64,000 nucleotides of DNA from Fennellomyces sp. T-0311 (GCA_025266875.1 JALLLT010000019.1:1-64000); one strand, 5' to 3'. Positions 1 to 11,329 are shown, counted from the stretch's first letter. The notes: generated by a model not told the origin, from the letters alone. Translations and numbers: made by a program.

Positions 1-483
1 GAAGTTGAACTCGGTGATCGAAACCAGAATGCCGAGGAGCGTGAACGCAATGATGACTGTGAGGCCGATATGCAAGATACAGGAGCCCTGACCGAACAAG
101 AAGAACTTGGTCGGTATGGACCGGAGTCACTTGATAATGAAGGTGTCGTGGCGCCGTACCTAAGAAAAGTTCGAGATGAGAAAATCAAAGGCATTGCGAA
201 ATATTACCGCCAGAAAAACAAGTTTTGGATTGAGCCGGATCCTGTGTTTCATTGTCTTGATGGTCGACCGCTCGATCCTACAGCACTGTATTATCCTCAT
301 ATCTGTGTTTGGCTCCCTGATCTTCTTGTCCCAGAAAAGTAATGTTGCCCCCATTGTAACACTATCCTCCATAAGGACGGTCTTAGCACCGATCCACCAG
401 CAAGGCGCATGGTTGACATTGACAGGTAAGACTGTCCTTGATTTCTATAATCGTTAATTTAACAAGGATTATAGCTGCTTCTA

Positions 484-1835
484 CAGTCCCACCCAAAAAG
501 TGATGGCCAAGCCGAATTTGGAAATGGAAATAAAAACATTGCATCTGTTTTGTTTTTCAAATCTTGACATCTTTTCTTTTTATACAACACAATGTCACTT
601 AGAAATATTACAAACGACCCTCCAAATATTCGGAAACAGCTCAACAATCACCAAAAAGGTCTCATAATTGGCCTATACAAGGGTGGCAAGAGTGACCAGT
701 TCATTTCAGATGACTTGGGTATACCCCGTAGAACTGTCAACCGTATTGTCAATAAATATAAGAAAACTGGGTCCACTGACAATGCTCCACGAAGCCGAAG
801 GTCTACCAAGGTTACTAAGAGAGGTGCAAGGGCGCTCCAACTTAGTGTACGCAAGGAACCGTTCGCGCCATACCATGTACACCAAGCTAGCCTTGCACAT
901 GCTGGAATACATGTTTGTCGAAACACGGTCATCAAATATTTACGGCTTTCTGGATTCTCTTCGCGCTCTCCAGCTCGTAAGCCAAGACTTACGAAGAGCC
1001 ATATCATCAGACGACGCGCATGGGCAGTTATGTACAAGAGTTGGACGACCAACCAGTGGAGCAATGTCATCTGGTCTGATGAGTCCAGATTTACGATCGT
1101 CAGCAATGATGGAGGTGCTCGGGTTATACGACGGAATGGAGAGCGTTACGAGGCACGCCATGTTGTAACCACCGAAAAGTTTGGCAAGGGATCAGTGATG
1201 GTGTGGGGTTGCTTTTGGTCTGGAGGCTTTGGCCCATTAGTTGTTATGGATGGCACAGTTGATCAAGACGCCTATGTGGATTGCCTTGCCAAGCACTTGA
1301 TTCCACATATGAAGAGTACTGAAGCCGAGACTGGTAGGAAGTTCACCTTCCAGGAGGATGGTGCTAGCTGTCATATCGGTAGCTATAACCAGTGGTTTAA
1401 GCGACAATGTGGGGTGAGAGGCTTTCCGTATTGGCCTGCCCAAAGTCCTGATCTCAATCCAATCGAGAACGTATGGAGGGCTCTTGACAAGCGTATTCAG
1501 AAGCGCAGAGCCTTCATAAAAAACAAGGAACAGTTGAAGGCCTGCTTGCAAGAAGAATGGAGTAATCTTTCACTCGATTCCGCGAAGAAGCTTGTTGGCG
1601 GCATGCCTAATCGATGTAAGGCAGTGATAAAAGCTAGAGGACAGCATACAAAATATTAATTTGTACATTCTTTTTCGATCTGATATTTTTTTTATTGCTA
1701 TAAGATTCTTTTTTCCTGATAGTAACAAGGGGCATCAATAAGTGTGATCTATGAAAAAGACACATTGAAGTTTGTATATTTTTTTACTTGATCGCGGTGT
1801 TCAAAAATCTGGCCATCACTTTTTGGGTGGGACTG
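484..1835 (+). mobile_element. Intact Tc1/mariner element (copy 1)
   Basis: A 1,352-bp element with perfect 26-bp terminal inverted repeats (484-509 and 1810-1835, beginning CAGTCCCACCCAAAAAG) and a TA duplication at 482-483 and 1836-1837. It carries one uninterrupted transposase gene (592-1659). It sits inside the DUF6729 gene: coding homology stops at its left edge and resumes at its right edge. Perfect repeats and an open frame suggest a recent insertion, though movement was not tested. Confidence 0.95.
592..1659 (+). CDS. Tc1/mariner transposase, DD35E
   Basis: A single-exon 355-residue transposase, the usual length for Tc1/mariner enzymes, which cut and paste the element at TA sites. 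Residues ~15-60 hold a helix-turn-helix (IGLYKGGKSDQFISDDLG), followed by a second paired-type unit. The catalytic triad is visible: Asp in VIWSDESRF (~165), Asp in FQEDGASCH (~253) and Glu in DLNPIENVW (~289). I count 35 residues between the second Asp and the Glu. The C-terminus MPNRCKAVIKARG is also found in the truncated copy at 30857. The ATG at 592 follows the left inverted repeat by about 80 bp and no upstream in-frame ATG is seen. All motifs are intact. It is a different subfamily from the enzyme at 10025. Confidence 0.93.
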   Translation: MSLRNITNDPPNIRKQLNNHQKGLIIGLYKGGKSDQFISDDLGIPRRTVNRIVNKYKKTGSTDNAPRSRRSTKVTKRGARALQLSVRKEPFAPYHVHQASLAHAGIHVCRNTVIKYLRLSGFSSRSPARKPRLTKSHIIRRRAWAVMYKSWTTNQWSNVIWSDESRFTIVSNDGGARVIRRNGERYEARHVVTTEKFGKGSVMVWGCFWSGGFGPLVVMDGTVDQDAYVDCLAKHLIPHMKSTEAETGRKFTFQEDGASCHIGSYNQWFKRQCGVRGFPYWPAQSPDLNPIENVWRALDKRIQKRRAFIKNKEQLKACLQEEWSNLSLDSAKKLVGGMPNRCKAVIKARGQHTKY

Positions 1836-4800
1836 TATATATTACCTCAACGCCACCGATGTTCAAAATGCCCAAAGTCATTCAGCGCACACGAGGAGAA
1901 AATTCTCAGCAGTTTACCATTTCATATTCAGTCCATCTTTCCAGCATATCTGACCCACAAGTCAGGGATATCAAAAGCGCTATTTGATTTGATGCAGCCT
2001 TGCTACCAGAACGCATTCGGGCCCGAATGCCTGCACAATCTACTGTACGAGTTGCATACACTCAAACATAGCCGCTTGGAGCTCGATTACCAAAATACTA
2101 TTGTTTTTCGCTTAAGCAATCCACAAATCCAGGACAACTTTGCCTCCAATGTCAGCCATATCCCATTTTCGACTTTTGACGACCCAAAAGGGTATGCTGG
2201 ATTCGTTCCTTCTGCGACCTATCTGCGCTTAGTTTACACATCTCTTATTGATCGGCTTCGACCATTGATTGATAAAGAGATGATGGTCTTGGATGGAATT
2301 ATATTGAAAGGCGATCATACGTTCAAGATAATCAAACACATGGCAAAATTGGGGGCGAGCCGACTTTTTATGCAGTGTACACCGTGTGTAACGAGTATGA
2401 GGAAATTCGACTACACCTCTTTGTTCCCACAAAAAAACTATCCCATCTAAAAGCATCCTTCCAAGAAATGCTTCGATCGTACCACATGTACAATCATAAA
2501 GAGCCAGAAATATTCTATACGGATAACGTCGTTGGTGACAAAAGCTTCTTGGAAGAAACAATGCCATCTTTGAAGCATGGATTCGGACCGACAGCACCAG
2601 AAGCAACAACAGATCAATTTGAACAAGGCACACGTCCCTGTAACCCTGGTTATTTGACTATCCCAGACGATGTTACGAAAGATTTATTGGATGTGTAGCT
2701 GATGCTAATTGCTATATCGACAGTCTTCTAAATCGCACCCGCGACGGATCATCTATAACAATCGGTTTCGACGCTAAATGGAATTATTCAAGGACTAGTC
2801 AAAGTAAGATCGCCATCATACAAATCGCATTTGAAGACACTGTGACAATTCTACCATTACATATGTACGGATTGGTTCCGCAGAAGCTAGCTGAGCTTCT
2901 CCAGAGCGATTATGTTGTCAAAGTTGGACGGAACATTTGTGGTGACCTTGGAAAAATTGAAAGAGACTACGAAATTACAACAAACCAGGAAACAGTCATC
3001 GAATTGGGACGATTTAGCAAAGAAAAAAGCAAGCATATTCATACTGCATCCGCAAGTCTTTCTACCATATGTGCCGCTGTTCTTGGTGTCAGTCTCTACA
3101 AAGATGACGATGTACGGTCAAGCGATTGGGAAGCACCGGTGCTTTCCATTTCTCAGTTCCATTACGCTGCGCTAGATGCGTGGGCGTCATTAAAGGTATA
3201 TCAGACGTTGATCAATAGCAATGAAGCACAAGAAGAAAGCACCGTCGAAGCTATACGCAGTTCCCAACAAGAAAATGAAAGCACACTCAGCTCTGATGAC
3301 GATGATCCTTCAGTAGGCGAACAAGAACCGCAAATGTCAATGTGCACCGACACAGAAGCCAGTACTAGTATCTATACACCTACACGAGTGCTTAAAGATC
3401 CGTTTCATCTGATGACCCAGATAAAAGTACCAAAACGTCATGGGTTAGGTATAAGGTTAACCGTACAATAGCAGTTGTACCAAATAATAACACAGTCATT
3501 TTGATAGCTAAAGAGTTTACGCGTCGCCTACGGGATGCTATCTTTGTTCCAGATCAGAATGACCGATCCAGAGTGGAAGCATACTTGAGAACGCAAAACC
3601 TTACCTGGGACTATATGTTTTCTACCAATCCGTCGTGGATCCTTCGTCGCGTCAAGCGAATAATCCCTCCTCCAAACGAACTGCATGCCAAAATCGAACT
3701 TTTATTTAACGAATTTGGTCATTTACGTTGTGCGCAAAGCCACCACCCCCTTTTTGATGATACAGCATGGGAACAAGCAAAAAACATCCTAAACACCATT
3801 AAGCGCGGCCATGTATCGGATCCACCGAATATTTCCTTCTACTTCGAGACCGGCAGAGATCGCAATCAATTACCACTTTACCGATGTACCAGAGGTACAA
3901 ATACTCTTGAAGGTGGTGTTCATATGAACATTATCAGGAAATTCGCCTCTCTTTTGGCGCCGGCCCGCACTTCACAGATTGCATTTTAGCTGAGTATCGA
4001 TTACGCCATAACACGAGAGTAAGTTAATCAGTGATTTTTTTTGAAAGCGTTATAACTCATATGCCTTCTAGGTTGGAGCCCAAAACAGATATCAATGTAT
4101 CTATAAGGGTCACTATGATCCATGGTTAACGGAATCGATCAATATCTTGCGCTTAGAGCTACAAATGGACATATTGGAACCACATATGCATAGTGGTAAT
4201 GGTAGTGGACGAATGCTCTTGAGGTCAGGAAGCGAGACCTTTGGTATCACTGCAATCCCGCCGGAAGACGCGACCAAATTTCATATGCGTGTAGTAACAC
4301 GAATTAATCCTGACACAACAATTACAAAAAAAGCTCTTATCGCCGCGAGCACCAGATTAAGCATCTCTACCGGTTCTACCAGCAATCCCAAGTCCGCACT
4401 ATACAGCTATCTAGCAACCAAACAAGCAGTTGAATGTGCAGTAGTACCAGTGCATACCCCTGCCGAATTCTCATTATTCGCAACCAAGATTCGTGCACAC
4501 GGTCAGCAACGAAAAACACTTCAGTTCTGGGAGACAATGTGCTGTGAATGGAACGATATTGTGAACAGCAACCCCAGGACAGCCAACATCTATTATAAGT
4601 CACCGGAGCAGCTCCAAGCATTTTACAAGTCATGTTGGGATACACGTTGGATCGCATATCAAACTATCGAAAATAGCAACTTTGTCTGCCAGACTATGCG
4701 TGAACATCTGCAGTCTCTCAGCCTTGCCTTACCTGTTTTACCCGCTCAGAATCCGGCACCACTGTCAATAACTTCAAATATGGCCCAGGTTTCTAATGAC

Positions 4801-5290
4801 GAGCATGTTTTACAGTTCTATACCAGTACACCTGCACAATCAGAGTCAGTATATGCTATATCGCGCCCTTTGTCTGTATCGTCACTAGCAACACCACCTC
4901 TTCGACAACTAAGGCCACTACTTCCACTTGTTCCTTCGTAAACAGCAGTAATTTCTCCTTTATCGGGTTATCTGCCGTCATAACAGCATCGACACGCGGT
5001 TCAACATCACGCTCTCGCTCAAGTTCTAGTGTATGCAATACACCAAACTCTGCTTCTAATTTATCACCCAGAATTGGCAACAATAACGGTACAGGCCTAT
5101 CTGTTGAAAACAGGGACCTTGTACAATACAATGGTACCCCTATAGTTTCTAGTTCATATCAGCTACGGAAACTGAAAAGAACAAGAAGATCACGGAACAA
5201 CGACGGAAGTAGCTCCAAACGTCAATGCGTTTCCCCATTTCGGCCACTGCTCCCACGTATTCCTCCCCTTCCACCGCCATCATCACAATA

Positions 5291-6434
5291 GCTTGCTTTT
5301 CATAATTATCTTTCGTTCTTTGCAAAACACATAGATATGGGTTTTTATTTCCCAGGGTGTTTCAACAGGGGCAACCCCAACAGTAATGGATGGTATCTTC
5401 CATTATCTTAAACAAGAAGGTACTACATAAAAGTTGCCCATTATTTATACAGAAAACAGAGCACCTCTGGTGCTCACCTTTTTCTATGGTGTAACTGATC
5501 TTAAACTGACAAAATTTTTAAAGTGTATCTAGTCTGTCAAAAATAAAAGTTTAGAAAAACTAAGCGATAACTTTGATGTATTATCATGTATAGATAAAAG
5601 TTATGGCTTACATTTTGGATAACTGTCGATGTAAAGAAGTAGTTAGCACTTAAAGTTCGTGACTTGAGGGGACTTTTGGCAGGGGAAAGTGTTAAATCAG
5701 AGAGAAGCAAGTGTAAAAGACAAATATGTCAACGAGACTCAAAAAGGTAACTGATTTATTTCATATGTTTTGCTCTCTCTATTTATAATAAATGCTTATC
5801 CATGATGGGATTTCCTTAAGCCGATGCTTCCGTGAGTGATGTGTAATGTCAACCTTATTATCATTGAGCAGTTACGGATCGTGATGATTGATAGGATGAA
5901 TGCTGACAGAGCATATCCGTGAAGAGACGCGTTGACCGGAAGGTCGTGTCTATGAGTAACCTGATTGGCTGAGTATTTGGTAAGCATGAAGCTCAACGTT
6001 CCGATGTCGGAAGTGGGAAGCGGCGGTAAGGATGGAAAGCTCTTATTCGCTGACGGACAGCATAGATGACAAAGAAGCTTGTTAGGGTGTGTTCATGTTG
6101 GATACAACAGAAAGGGTTAAAATGTTACAATTCAAACGCAGCGCTGCCATTTGTGTAACAAAAATGGTAGATACATTACACAAAATCTCTGGATAGCCCA
6201 ATGATACATCTGCTTTTCATTTTCCATTCACTGTTACTATGGTAAAAAGAAAAGGCTGATGGGCCTGACTTCAAAGCTCAAAAGTCTGCTCTTCTGAAAC
6301 TAGTGGTAAAATCTCATCATAAGTTTAAACTCTATCCCAATAATTAATTATGAAATGAATTCCATAACGCGTTTCTGGGGAATAGCAAAAAGAGAAGCCC
6401 GCATGCAGTATAATTGTTCCTTTTAAGTCGCTAT
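5291..6434. other. Non-coding gap, AT-rich
   Basis: No open frame with recognisable content. It lies between the end of the DUF6729 pseudogene and the left end of the CACC element. A short imperfect hairpin-like segment (ctctggtgctc near 5462) could be a 3' processing region of the preceding gene. Otherwise I see nothing. Confidence 0.6.
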
Positions 6435-6467
6435 CACCATAGAAAAAATAAATTCAAGATATATTCA
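6435..6467 (+). repeat. Left terminal inverted repeat of the CACC element
   Basis: Thirty-three bases that pair with 9082-9114 in inverted orientation with two mismatches. The preceding bases TAT (6432-6434) equal the bases after the right end. Confidence 0.88.
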
Positions 6468-6483
6468 TAGCATATTAAGATTT

Positions 6484-6600
6484 TTACATATTTTTTTTTG
6501 GATTATTTTGAATATATTTTGAATATATTTTGAATATCGTGTTCGAATATTTCTTAATATATTTTGAATATGTAAAAAGAAACGAATATTTTTCAAACAT
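6484..6600. repeat. Left subterminal GAATAT-type repeats
   Basis: AT-rich block with three tandem units of gaatatatttt and scattered gaatat motifs. The 19-mer CTTAATATATTTTGAATAT occurs here (~6555) and again in the same orientation in the right block (~9023). This fits binding sites for the AT-hook protein encoded between the blocks; the binding is inference. Confidence 0.75.
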
Positions 6601-6723
6601 ATTAATACGGTTGCGCATATGCTTAAATCCTTATGGTGCGCAATAACTGTTTATTACTAATTCTTATAGTACTATCGTATTGCTACATATACTACTATTG
6701 CTAGACACATCACTTACCTCCAT

Positions 6724-8542
6724 TTATCCCATCATATCGTGTTTTGAACCCTTCATTCCGACGCCTTCGTATACCTGCGCTTCTTTACAGTTTTTTCCTT
6801 TGAGCGTGGTTTCTTCATCCGCATCCTTTGTAACTTTCTTGGGCGGTCTACCACGTCGTTTTTTGGGGTGAGTAATCGTTGTTTGTGTTCTTAATAACTT
6901 GGGACTTTTTTGGCTTCCCAGTTTCTTGGATCCTAAAATTTTGAAGTCAATGTTTAAATTTCTTACCTCCATCTAAACTTGTGTCATCGTTCACTTCAAT
7001 CGCCCCAATACCTTGACTATAGTTTTGCGCCTCAGTGATAGAAGCTGACTTCGCTGAAGTGAAATAAATATCAGTACCACGCGTCTTAAAAAGATAATAT
7101 ATGTCAACGTTTTAGAATGACTTATGCTTATGGACCACCCTTGTACTGCTGCTTGCTTCAGATGGTGTGGCTCGCTGCTGTGGTATACTCGTGGCAGCTG
7201 ACTTTTGCTTGTTACCCTTGACCGGCGACTCCTGTTGTATACCTTTGCCTGTTTTCTGCCGTCGATCTCGCGACTGTAGCCTTTTTGTGACTTTTTGATA
7301 GTTCTTGTGTGTTAGATTCAGGTTCCCTTCCATCGCGTTCACTAGAGAGTTTAGTGTCCAAGGTAGGTAGCTTTTTAAGGTTGCCCTCAACTAACTCCGG
7401 AAGATGATCATCACAAAGTAAATCATCTACTTCAAGCAGACCAGGGGTTCGTAAAGTTCGTCCATCTCCGTGCAGACGCACACTATCGTCGTCGTCGTCG
7501 TCGCAAGAAATACTGTCACTATCGCCGTCACTACTGGAGTCGCCGTTCTGAAAATCCCTTAGCTCATCGTCTTCATCATCACTTGACATCTCCTTAGAAG
7601 CATAACTTGATGAACGCGACTGAGGGTTTGCATAAGTGTCACTGGAACTATAATATTGTTTTTCAATCAAAAAAGTCAAAAAGTGGACAGATAATACCTT
7701 TCAGCGGGGGTTGCTCTGGTGTTGGAAGGAGCTTCGGTAGTACTAGTGATAAAGTTGTATTAATAGTAACTCATGGATGTACGACAACCTACACACACCG
7801 ATTGCCAGCCATCGCACCTGGGGCTAAAGCAAACAGTAGAAAAGGTGTTAGTTTTGATAATTAGTGTTTTGCCGTGCTTACTTTCTTTATCCTTTACACC
7901 CCAGAATGCTTTACGCATCATCAGCATCGCGCCCCAGCTTTCAATGCACGCAACAAGAGGGTACTCCTTACCAACCAGTTTTTCATACATTCCTTCGGCT
8001 TCCAGCCGTACTTGTCTTGAAAGATGCTCCCAAGTATTTGATGGACTCAAATTGTGATGCGCTCGAATATCAAGAACAAGACCTGCTGTATACATGAGTG
8101 CATTACCTTTAAAAGTTGCGTAATACCGATCATGGTAAGGGATATTCTGCTTCCTTAAGATGTCTTCGCATAGGTACTCGTATTGAGACCAGCGAAATTG
8201 GAGCGATGTTCCTTCTCGGACGAGTGGTTGCCTAACATCGCGAGGGATCTCTACATCTGCGAAAGGATTTTGCGCAGGAGAAGATTGTGGGTAAGATGGA
8301 AGCGGTCCTTGCGTGGTTGTAGTTGTGGCCAACGCATCAGCAAATTGTAACGCGAAACCTGAACCCTTGTCCTTGAGTTTACTCGTACCTGTTTTTACTT
8401 CCTCCCGATCGGTTGACACGGCTAGTTCCAAGCGGATGAGTCGCTGATCAACCGCAGCAAATCCGTCGGTAACGCACTTCTTGAATTCGCCAATGGTTTG
8501 GAGAAACGTTGATAAAAGCCTTGTCGTTGTGTCGTCAGCCAT
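6724..8542 (-). CDS. AT-hook, coiled-coil transposon protein (copy A), multi-exon
   Basis: The start at 8542 begins a 5' exon of about 230 residues. It has an N-terminal leucine-rich coiled coil (MADDTTTRLLSTFLQ...), then a conserved block with YYATFKGNALMYTAG and LVGKEYPLVAC, with a GT donor near 7883. Downstream in the same direction come a strongly acidic Ser/Asp segment (~7640-7440, six Asp in a row) and a basic C-terminus with a canonical AT-hook, KKRRGRPPKK (~6830), ending at 6724. The internal splice sites are only partly resolved, so the exact protein is uncertain. It is homologous to the minus-strand gene at 26052-27417: both share the TFK.N...Y block and VG.EYPL.AC. By position and domains it resembles the TnpA-type DNA-binding accessory proteins of CACTA elements; that role is inference. 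Confidence 0.65.
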
Positions 8543-8984
8543 CGGTTTGAATGTTGTAGCAGAAAAAGTACAAAAAATAACAGCTGCGCGAATTTGTTTC
8601 TGGTAGTGACAGACGACGACGGAAATTTAGGAATAGGCAGTAGGATGTTTAAGGAAGGTGTTACCTACGGAGGAACGGGCCGAGAATCTATTGTCAGAAT
8701 GAATATCTGAGTAGACACAGGTGATCCGGGTAAGAGAGGGCTTACGAAAGAGCAGCGACAATATATTGGCGAAAAGTTCCTGGCATTTGCAGAATTACAG
8801 AGCTAACGAGAGGCAACGGACCTTGGCCGTACAAGACAGGTAGTAGCCCCAAGCGACACGTAGTAGTTGCGGCTAACGACTTAATTGGATTTACAGGACG
8901 CGCAAAAGGTATAGGCACCACGGAATATTTCTACTGTTCGCATCAGTAGCATAACAGCTGTTTTGAAATGCCTCCGACATATAT

Positions 8985-9081
8985 ATATCTCGCGAATATT
9001 TTCTAAATATCTGAATATCTGCTTAATATATTTTGAATATTTGTGAATACATGAATTTTCTGAAAATATAATTTAAAAACT
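8985..9081. repeat. Right subterminal GAATAT-type repeats
   Basis: Second AT-rich block of gaatat/aatatctg motifs, directly inside the right inverted repeat. It shares a 19-base stretch with the left block in direct orientation. Confidence 0.72.
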
Positions 9082-9114
9082 TGAATATATCCTGAATTTA
9101 TTTTTTCCATGGTG
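9082..9114 (-). repeat. Right terminal inverted repeat of the CACC element
   Basis: Inverted partner of 6435-6467; ends ...CCATGGTG and is followed by TAT, the target duplication. Confidence 0.88.
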
Positions 9115-9450
9115 TATAACGCCACCTGCCATCAAATCCTAGATTCAGTCCTATTGCTAATGATTTGGTGCTTTGTGTCGAAGGCTTGGACATACATTAA
9201 GTTCTATGTAGAACGAACAATAGTTGGTCCTGAGCATGATTAGTTCTTGGAAAAATTACAGAAGCAATATATATTTCACCTAGGAGCGGCCACGATGAAC
9301 AGTTTAACTATATATAGATGCGGGATTTCAAATCGAAAATTTGTTACAATTTGAAATTTTGTCAGTTTAAGAGCAGTTGCACCCATACCTCGGCGGGCTT
9401 GAAGTATCTGGGCCTGAAGTAAGGCGAATGAACGACCGAGCTAGTCTTTA

Positions 9451-9555
9451 TGTCTTACCTAGGCAGCCTATGAAGTGTCGAGCTACGCTCGGTGTTTCAC
9501 AATGTCTTACCTGAAGCAGCCTATGAAATGCTTAGCTACGCTCTGAGTTACACAA
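9451..9555 (+). repeat. Tandem pair of ~52-bp units with internal hairpin
   Basis: Two adjacent units (9451-9502 and 9503-9555), each starting TGTCTTACCT and ending CACAA, about 80% alike. Each contains a small potential hairpin around GAGCTACGCTC (unit 1) or AGCTACGCTC (unit 2). Unit 1 is preceded by a further ctagtctt-like start. No coding content is seen. It could be a duplicated structured RNA segment or a plain repeat. Confidence 0.6.
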
Positions 9556-9895
9556 GGAAAGCCATCATCAACATTCACTACGACAGATAGAAGCAGAACA
9601 TAAGTTGTAGTTTAGAAATTTTATATGCCACTCTGGTGCCCTTTTTTACGGTACCCGAATAAATTTCTTATCTACAAAAAAAAGAAAGCCATTATTAAAG
9701 CATGTCAAAGACAGACGGACCACAACATCAACTGACAACCAAAAAAGTGAAAATGTTATTTCATAACGCTCGCCACAAAAGTATTGTATATGGAATTATA
9801 GCTAGTTTTCTGTATCCTAATGGAGCATCTCTTATATTCGACAATTGAATAAATTGCCTTCAATACAAAAGAAGAAAAACCACATTTGTTATATA

Positions 9896-11235
9896 CAGTT
9901 GGGTTCCAAAAGTTTTGTCGCGAAATTCAACTCCGTCTGTCAATTTTTTTTTATAGCTTAAAAGAAAAGTCCTGTCTTTTCTTTTTTTTCATTAATCAAC
10001 ACCCCTTTTTTTTGTAAAAAAGCAATGGTTTACCCTCCTGAGAAGCGTATTGAAGCAATCACTTTACGCAATGTTGGTTGGAATGCTCCAGAAATTGCCA
10101 AGCAAATCGAGATCCCATTACGCACTGTGGAACGCTGGGTTGACAAGTTTAAGAAAACTGGCAACAAGTACAGAGATATCGCTTCTGGAAGGCCAAAAGC
10201 ACTAGACAGTCGTAGCGAGCGACAAATTATACGAAATGCAAAGTCTGACCGGCGTCAAACCTTAGGCGATATTACAAATAATTGTGTCAAGAAAGTGTCA
10301 AAGTCAACAATTCGACGCATGTTACATGCAAAGGGTGTTCACAGCAGAATCGCCAAGCGCAAACCTTTTCTCAAGCCACAACACATAGCAGCGCGCAAGA
10401 AGTTTGTTAAGAAGCACAAAGATTGGACTTTAGAAGATTGGAGGAGCGTTGTCTGGACTGATGAATGCACTTTTGAAACTGGAAAAAATTGCCGTGCTGT
10501 TCATGTCTGGAGACAAGCACATGAAGTTGACTATCTGGATTGCATGACACCTACCTTTAAAAGCGATAGGTCCACAGTAATGATATGGGGTGCTATCACC
10601 TACGGTCGCAAGTCTGAACTCGTGTTTATGGACAAGAACAGACGTAAAGCTGTTGACTTTGTGGATCAAGTGTATGCTGGCGCATTGTACGAGTTTTGGA
10701 ATAGCCTGGAAGATCCAATTCTGATGGAAGATGGCGCACCAGTACATAGAGCAAACGTTCCTAACGTTTGGCGTCAAAAAAATCGAATTACAAAGCTAGA
10801 CTGGCCAGCCCAGAGTCCAGATCTAAATCCTATTGAACACGTTTGGCAACAGATGAAAACAATGGTGCAAGCCAAGATGAACAGCAGCTCGAGGACCACC
10901 GAAGCACTTAAGCAAGCAATACAAGAGGCATGGGACGAGCTTCCAATCGAGAACGTGAACAAACTTGTGGATTCTGTCCCCAACAGAGTCGATCTTGTAC
11001 AAAAAGCCCATGGTCGTAGTACTAGATATTAATGTCACTGTAATTTTTTTTTCTGTCATTGCTTCATTGCTTTTTTTTATCTGTACATAATCTACATGAA
11101 ATTCTGCTTCTATTCATACCCTTTGCCAATTAAACTTTTATTAGGATTTACTTCTAGTATAACTGGAAAGTCTTTAAGACATCAAATTTTAGCCTTGTCG
11201 GAGCACCTCGCGACAAAACTTTTGGAACCCAACTG
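9896..11235 (+). mobile_element. Intact Tc1/mariner element (copy 2, different subfamily)
   Basis: A 1,340-bp element with perfect 28-bp terminal inverted repeats (9896-9923 and 11208-11235, starting CAGTTGGGTTCCAAAAG) and a TA duplication at 9894-9895 and 11236-11237. It contains one open transposase frame. The repeats and the protein differ clearly from copy 1, so two Tc1 lineages inserted independently within 11 kb. Confidence 0.95.
10025..11032 (+). CDS. Tc1/mariner transposase, DD34E
   Basis: A single-exon 335-residue protein. The N-terminal helix-turn-helix (IEAITLRNVGWNAPEIAKQ) is followed by RTVERWVDKFKKTG. The catalytic residues are Asp in VVWTDECTF (~146), Asp in LMEDGAPVH (~236) and Glu in DLNPIEHVW. 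I count 34 residues between the last two, the classic Tc1 spacing. The ATG at 10025 is the first in frame after the left repeat. The frame is open and all motifs are present, so the copy may be autonomous. It shares the C-terminal VPNRVDLVQKAHG pattern with the family. Confidence 0.93.
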   Translation: MVYPPEKRIEAITLRNVGWNAPEIAKQIEIPLRTVERWVDKFKKTGNKYRDIASGRPKALDSRSERQIIRNAKSDRRQTLGDITNNCVKKVSKSTIRRMLHAKGVHSRIAKRKPFLKPQHIAARKKFVKKHKDWTLEDWRSVVWTDECTFETGKNCRAVHVWRQAHEVDYLDCMTPTFKSDRSTVMIWGAITYGRKSELVFMDKNRRKAVDFVDQVYAGALYEFWNSLEDPILMEDGAPVHRANVPNVWRQKNRITKLDWPAQSPDLNPIEHVWQQMKTMVQAKMNSSSRTTEALKQAIQEAWDELPIENVNKLVDSVPNRVDLVQKAHGRSTRY

Positions 11236-11329
11236 TACATAAACATTTCTTACAGAAGAATGATAATAATGATTTCACATGGCGCTTTGTCATTGATTAA
11301 ACTACATTCTTGCTAAATGATTTCGTTGC

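Larger units (their letters stand above)
1..5290 (+). pseudogene. Decayed DUF6729 + 3'-5' exonuclease protein, split by a Tc1 element
   Basis: Frames left and right of the nested transposon (484-1835) join into one long protein of a type common in Mucoromycota. An N-terminal Cys-rich domain, which I read as DUF6729, shows ICVWLPDLLVP (~300-333), CCPHCN (~343) and, beyond the insertion, HRCSKCPKSF (~1855) and FPAYLTHKSG (~1945). A WRN/RNase D-type DEDDy exonuclease follows (~2700-3220), with VGRNICGDL and YAALDAW as motifs II and III, then a region with TLEGGVH (~3910) and a Ser/Pro/Gln-rich tail to ~5290. Lesions: TAA at 340-342, frame changes near 2355, 2695, 3450 and 3955, and exonuclease motif I reads FDAKW where an acidic DxE is expected. 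A short intron (426-466) may explain one offset, and some other frame changes could be unseen introns, but the lost Glu and the insertion argue for a dead copy. The 5' end is outside the window. Biological role of the family is unknown to me. Confidence 0.7.
6435..9114 (-). mobile_element. Complete CACC-ended, CACTA/EnSpm-like element
   Basis: The ends are 33-bp inverted repeats (6435-6467 and 9082-9114) starting CACCAT, then A or G, then GAAAAAATAAATTCA, with two mismatches over 33 positions. They are flanked by the same 3-bp sequence TAT (6432-6434 and 9115-9117). CAC at the tip and a 3-bp target duplication are the hallmarks of the CACTA/EnSpm superfamily. Just inside each end lie AT-rich blocks of GAATAT-type repeats, like the subterminal repeats of that superfamily. 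The only gene inside is the minus-strand AT-hook protein at 6724-8542. No transposase is present, so the copy would depend on an enzyme supplied elsewhere. The type motif is CACC rather than CACTA/CACTG. Confidence 0.85.
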
